From positions 1,240,001 to 1,304,000 of the forward strand of contig MU008171.1 in the NCBI GenBank assembly GCA_010909165.1: a DNA stretch of 64,000 nt, read 5' to 3'. Origin of the DNA: Anthoceros angustus. Lineage: Eukaryota > Streptophyta > Anthocerotopsida > Anthocerotales > Anthocerotaceae. The position numbers and the translations under genes were made by a program. Of this stretch, positions 59,421 through 64,000 are shown piece after piece. The notes beneath the pieces are model-generated. The model saw nothing but the letters and a program-made list of their open reading frames with translations, was not told where the DNA came from and did no database searches. Position 1 is the stretch's first letter. Every line of letters starts with the position of its first letter.

Positions 59421-60234
59421 TCTTCGTGTTGAGCTGCCAAGCTCCCCGGGGCCGTTGACACATTTTTGAAGTGAAACTTTACTCGACCACTATACATCAA
59501 GCATTGCAACATTTTGGTGCGCCATCCAAACACTCCCTTCTTGTCGGATGCTACCGGATGACCCTGGCTTTCATTACACATTCTTACGGCAGATGGGCGC
59601 CTTGCTACCTATGCACGCGATATTAGATGAGACGGCAAGCCCGATGTCTGATGGGCAGTGTTGGCTCTGCATTTGCTGTTATTGATCCATCCCTTGGACG
59701 GTCCGTTTAACCGCACATAAGTAGGTCCAACCTGGATCTGGTTAGGAGCCTACCACCAATATTTCATTATTATATTGAAAATATTTATATTTATTAATAA
59801 TTTAAATTTGACATAAAAAATTCTGACAAATATGCGTATCATCCCATTTGTTACAGCTTAGACATTGGACATTGAAACCTTGGTTGAGAGATGGATTTTG
59901 AGAATTTACTTTAGACCCATACTAACAGTAGCTCTACAAATTGAGTCGTTTGGTGTACTTAGCAACCATTTTCGGATCATTGTGGCATCAAAATTCTGTT
60001 TTAAATCATACAATTTGGCATCCTCTCACATTGATCAAAATTGCATCCTCTCATACTTGGAACGACAAACTTCATCAAGGATCAACCTGCAACAAATTGC
60101 TATGCCAGATTTGAGAATCGATTACATTTAATGCTGCTGATGTTTTGGTGAGCCAGGGAGCAGCGCGAACTAGAGGTGCGTTGCCGCGAACTAGAGGTGC
60201 GCCAAGGAACGGGCGATGTGCCACTAGCGAAAAC
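59421..60234. other. Spacer between duplicated blocks
   Basis: AT-rich from 59,750 to 59,840. An 88-codon plus frame (59865-60131) has no recognisable domain. Nothing else is seen. Confidence 0.4.
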
Positions 60235-60510
60235 GTCGCTAACGAATGCTGCTAATGTAGCTAGTGATAACGTCACCAACGTAGCTAATGATAACGTCAC
60301 CACTGTAGCTAATAGCAACGCTGTTCTTGTAGCTAAAGCCAATGGCGCCATTGCAGCTAAGGCTAACGCTGATATTGTAGTTTACAGTAACTGCACTACT
60401 GTAACTAACGTTAACACCGATACCGTAGTTTATAATAACTGTGCTACTGTAACTAACTAACGTTAACACCGATACCCTAGCTAACACTCATGCTAACCCT
60501 AACGGCAACG
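60235..60510 (+). repeat. 24-bp minisatellite in an open frame
   Basis: About ten units of roughly 24 bases beginning GTAGCTAATGATAACGTC or close variants. The plus frame at 60176-60460 stays open through eight units and gives an 8-residue repeat of the form VAN-x-NV-x-T. Because the unit is a multiple of three, the open frame may be a chance product. No start context or domain supports a gene. Confidence 0.7.
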
Positions 60511-60934
60511 CTGATAATGCTAATATTTATAATTCACTGATGCCGCTACAGTAGCTATCGCTAATGCCTATAATGTAACTAATACTCACACCACTAAACG
60601 TAACTACCATTAAGAGAACTAACTAACGTAACGTAATGCCATTGTGTCTAAAGGAGCTAACATTAGCGTAGCTGACACGGATGCAAATGCTATCTATCTC
60701 GGTGCATTATTTGATTGTAATATTTTGGGTTAAGAAGTGATTAAAGCCTTCTGCGTAGTATTGGTGATCATTTGATGTAGAATTTGGTCCACAGGCCCTG
60801 TCACCAACAACAACTTGGCCACGGGCCACGGGCCACGGGCCAAGGGCCACGGCCCACGCCGCCCCGGCTCCACGAAATATCCTCCGCTGGGTGCATGCCA
60901 ACTTCCCCGCACCACTGCAACAACCACCGCTAGC
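60511..60934. other. Degenerate repeat tail and GGCCACG microsatellite
   Basis: The GCTAA/GTAACT words continue loosely to about 60,690. At 60,818-60,855 there is a GGCCACG heptamer run of about five units. No gene is seen. Confidence 0.6.
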
Positions 60935-62060
60935 CAGGGTTTGGAGCGGGCTCAGTTTTCGACACACTTCGACCGAGGGTGGGAAGGTGCGGAAGGAAGC
61001 CTGAAGGGAGGGGAGTCGACTAGGAACTTGGAAGGATATTGTATGTTGGAAAGGGTGATAGAGCCAAAGAGTTGTCAGGCGCGATGATTGGGGGATGCAG
61101 CATGTCTGACTCACAGATGCCTTGACCTTGTTGTACCAGTAACCAGATGCGATGCACACTGCAGCTCACACCATCTGCGGATTTTACCGAGTGTTCCCAG
61201 TGCCACGCCGCGGGGTATCTCGGAAGCCTTTGGCTGCAGTCTCGATCCTGTTGCGGAGTCAAAACCATGCTCCATGCGCACACAGTGCACGCAAAGGCGT
61301 GCACAAGCCTCCCTCTTCCACTCGAGGTAAGGCTACACGGAGATGTGGACTCGTGGAGACGAGGCCTAGTGGAGCGGCCATCTTCTTTTACGGGCGCTGC
61401 ACTGCAGCCTCCAAGACCTGGAATGCCTAGGGTTCACACAAATGGTATGATAAAATATTTCTGAGAAGTGGTCTGCAGTGGTGGCATCTCTCTCAATCCG
61501 TATCTCCTGTTGATGACGCCATGTACATATCTACGTACATCGTCGATGCCTGCAACAGTTGTAGCTCCCCAGATGGATTGGCGGAATAAAAGCATGGAAA
61601 AGTGGTGGACCTCGAGGGAATCACATGACACCAAGCTTGGGGGGAAGTGGAACTGGTGACCACTGCACAACATTGCGTTTCGGTGGCGCTTACAGGAAAG
61701 AGGAACATGCTTGCCTGCAAGATAGGTAGGTGCTTTGGACTCACATGGCAACACATCACTCGAGCCACGAAGCGGACAGCAGCCAGGCGCACTGGAGTGG
61801 GGGACTGGGATCCCTCCCACACCTGCGACCTCACGCAACGTGTGTGTGCTACAGTTGCCCCGTCGGCCTCTCTCCCTTTCCGACCCCTCAGGCTGCAACC
61901 ACCTGCACGCAAGAGCGAGAGCGTCTACCCGATTGCTCGAGGCTCAAATTTCCTAGGGTTTAGCGTTGCCAAACTCTACTCCTTGGGTGCTTAGCCGTCG
62001 ACACTCTTCTCCATCCTTCAACCTTCTTCCCCCGGTGCCAAGGTACCACCCGGTCATCCG
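60935..62060. repeat. Old direct duplication, copy 2
   Basis: Diverged partner of 58380-59420 (landmarks listed there). Open frames on both strands are short and share no protein with copy 1, which argues against a conserved coding role. Confidence 0.75.
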
Positions 62061-62344
62061 TTGTACGTACATATGTACATGTTACGGTAAACAAAAAAAC
62101 CCCGCAATCTCCACTATGTGCATGCATACATATGTACATATGTACATCCGTAGTGAATCTGATTACATATGTAGAGGAAAAACTCTAGAGTGCACATATG
62201 TATTCTAGATTGCAATCATGTCACCAGGAGCAAAAGTCCTGTCTTCTCATTTCGGTTTGAAACGTTATCATAGTATCTTAGAGTCCACGAATCCAGTCCA
62301 GTATGAGCTTTTGTCGTCATCTTTAATAATGATTAAGATTTAAT
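62061..62344. other. Spacer with ACATATGTACAT words
   Basis: Several ACATATGTACAT-type palindromic words occur at 62,068-62,200. No gene is seen. Confidence 0.5.
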
Positions 62345-62384
62345 TTTAGGGTTTAGGGTTTAGGGTTTAGGGTTTAGGGTTTAG
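62345..62384 (+). repeat. Interstitial telomeric repeat (TTTAGGG)5
   Basis: Five perfect TTTAGGG units plus a partial one. About 30 bases further on, 62414-62429 reads AAACCCTAAGCCCTAA, the opposite orientation. This is the plant-type telomere unit in an internal position. Confidence 0.95.
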
Positions 62385-62520
62385 CTTCAGTTTCAGTTTC
62401 TTGACCTGAAACTAAACCCTAAGCCCTAAGAAATTAACTAGGGAAACTGCAACGATGAAACCAAAACTGAATTTAGGGCACTATGATTGCCTTTCCCTTT
62501 GATTACAGCTAGACAATCAG

Positions 62521-63010
62521 CTATCTCATGCCTCCAACATGAGCTGATAAACCTTTTCGATTTGCTTCCATTCGACACCAGGCAAATGCTCTAGCAGTTT
62601 GGTCTAACACATGGCACAAACTCAACAGTGGTAGCCCAGACCAGGTGCGGTCATCAACTAGAGCAATATGTCTACAGGGCACTATCTGGGGCTGCCCGTC
62701 TCCTTGTAGATCGATGTCTTTCCAATGATGTAGAGAACCATCATACCCATGAGCCAGTATTGCGTCTCTCATGTGGACTCCATAAACCGGAATAGAACCC
62801 TAGAGTAGTTTCCTCAAGCTCCCGACAAGAACGTCATTCAACTATGTATATCCCACATGTGGGCAGAAGTGTCCATGTCATCACGGTGTGAATGGAGGCC
62901 GATAACACACATCGACCGGGTCTCACTTCCTCTTGTCACCTCGAACTGTGGGTTTCCAAAGGACAGAGAAAACCCAGTGGTGCGTAAGTTTATCGATTCT
63001 GAACACCGGT
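62521..63010 (-). pseudogene. Decayed fragment of Elongator subunit 2 (ELP2-like WD40)
   Basis: ELP2 is the double-propeller WD40 subunit of the Elongator complex, which is needed for wobble-uridine modification of tRNA. On the minus strand, in shifting frames, a HWVFSVLWKP block near 62,960 is followed by LSASIHTVMTW near 62,890 and TLGFYSGLWSPH near 62,790. A single frame at 62772-62521 then contains AHGYDGSLHHWKDIDLQGDG, PCRHIALVDD and LDQTARAFAW. These match the order and wording of one ELP2 propeller segment ('SASMD..MIW', 'LGFYGG.WSP', 'GY.GSFHLWKN', 'DQTTR.FA.W'). At least three frame changes and a stop show it is dead. No other ELP2 part was identified in the window. Confidence 0.65.
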
Positions 63011-64000
63011 CCATCAGTACCTAAATGTTTTGAGACTAACTCCTGTCGCTAAGCTTGCACCTACCACGATTCATCGTTGGGAAATATTTTCAAATTCTGA
63101 TTTCTCATATTGTTTTTTCAGGTGAAAGTCGACTTCGTTTTGGTGCATCATATGCACATGGAGAACAATCTCAGAACATTAGGATGACGAGCAATGAGAC
63201 AGGCAGCTACAAATCTGATTGTGCGTGGGTATGTTCGTACCTGGGTTTTGCATCGTAGAGCTGTGGTCAGAGCTAAGGTCTATCTTCACACTTTGCTCAG
63301 CCGTTTTGAACAGAAGAAGCATGTGATTCATATTGAATGGTGTGTCATCAGATGTTTCGTGGTGGTGTAACTCGAAGACAGCTCCCTCAAGATCTTATTC
63401 AGAAGAGCTGGGTCTACGGCTTGGAAGTTGTAACCCTTTTAGGCTGTCCCTGTGCGGAGCATTCCCCATTTCAAAGTGTGTCGTCTCCAATATTTAGCAG
63501 CCCGGTGCATCGACCTTGGCGAAGACCAGCTGATTCTGGATCTGCACAGGCGGAACCAATTCATACATCAGAATCAAAATACATATGAACTGATTCCACA
63601 AGCTCTCTATTGCAAAAAAACTCCCTCTGCGCACGAACTTCCATCGTCGACCGCCCAAAAGAGATGGACACTCGAACCCGTCGTTCCCAATCTAATTCTA
63701 GCCCATCTGTGACATCCATGACATACTTTCGGAACACATCATCACACGTGTCGATCCGGTCAACAGAGAGACGTTTGTCTATCGGATCTGTACGTGGCCA
63801 GAAGTCCCGTCTAACACAAATTGCGTAAGTTTTACGGCAGATGCGAGAGATAATGCCACTGGTAGAAGCCATCCCCATCAACAGCACCATGACATATCAC
63901 ACCCTGGCTCGGGTTGGTTGAAGATTTCCTGCACCCTTGAAGCAAATTTGTCAACAATCCTGGACAGCAAGTAAGGGGAGGCCGAGAACCCACAAACGAC
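63011..64000. other. Unassigned DNA to window end
   Basis: Short frames on both strands (63337-63588 plus, 63561-63890 minus) have no recognisable domain. It might include further relics of the ELP2 pseudogene or another decayed gene, but I cannot support one. Confidence 0.35.

Noticed and set aside
1-64000. CRISPR arrays, bacterial operons, rRNA or tRNA genes
   Set aside because: None seen. The tandem repeats lack spacer structure, and introns, LTRs and plant telomere units show a eukaryotic nuclear genome. The tRNA-like complement at 48549-48561 is a retroelement primer site, not a tRNA gene.

Overview
The window is nuclear DNA of a streptophyte (land plant or charophyte). The evidence is a TTTAGGG-type telomeric tract, a CASP-like membrane protein gene, intron-containing genes for mitochondrial alternative oxidase (AOX), and plant transposon families, including a copia element primed by initiator tRNA-Met. 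Introns are mostly short (93-260 nt, one near 500), which fits a non-seed lineage, but I cannot name the species.

Layout. 1-7.86 kb: a G-rich low-complexity tract, a decayed reverse-transcriptase tail, a decayed MULE-type SWIM transposase, an intact three-exon CASP-like gene and a decayed PIF/Harbinger transposase. 7,870-48,707: one very large copia LTR retrotransposon on the minus strand. It has 145-146 bp LTRs, a PBS, a PPT-like tract and a matching 5-bp target duplication CCTCT. 48.7-50.8 kb: a hAT transposase relic and unassigned DNA. 50.8-55.1 kb: the AOX locus (copy B). 55.35-56.67 kb: a well-formed four-exon gene of unknown function. 57-64 kb: an old duplicated non-coding block, minisatellites, an interstitial telomere tract and a decayed Elongator subunit 2 (ELP2) fragment.

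The copia element is the centre of interest. Between its integrase remnant and its 3' LTR sits a ~4.0-kb copy of the neighbouring AOX locus (copy A, 8,509-12,506) with all introns and upstream DNA, where reverse transcriptase and RNase H would be expected. Between its protease and integrase sits a 33.7-kb CACTA-like DNA transposon (13,378-47,054; 30-bp terminal inverted repeats; 3-bp TSD CTA; subterminal motif arrays). Inside that lies a second CACTA element of 16.7 kb (28,838-45,525; perfect 15-bp TIRs; TSD GAA) carrying a tandemly rearranged, frameshifted tnp2 transposase.

Probable order of events: copia insertion (its LTRs are strongly diverged), outer CACTA, inner CACTA, then tandem amplification. 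The AOX duplication came much later than the copia insertion, because copies A and B are nearly identical. AOX copy B is outside the transposons and keeps the full targeting presequence. Copy A has a 1-base deletion there, but a downstream ATG re-enters the frame. Genes likely to be active are CASPL, AOX copy B, possibly AOX copy A, and the unknown four-exon gene. Most other open frames are transposon debris or chance frames in GC-rich repeats.
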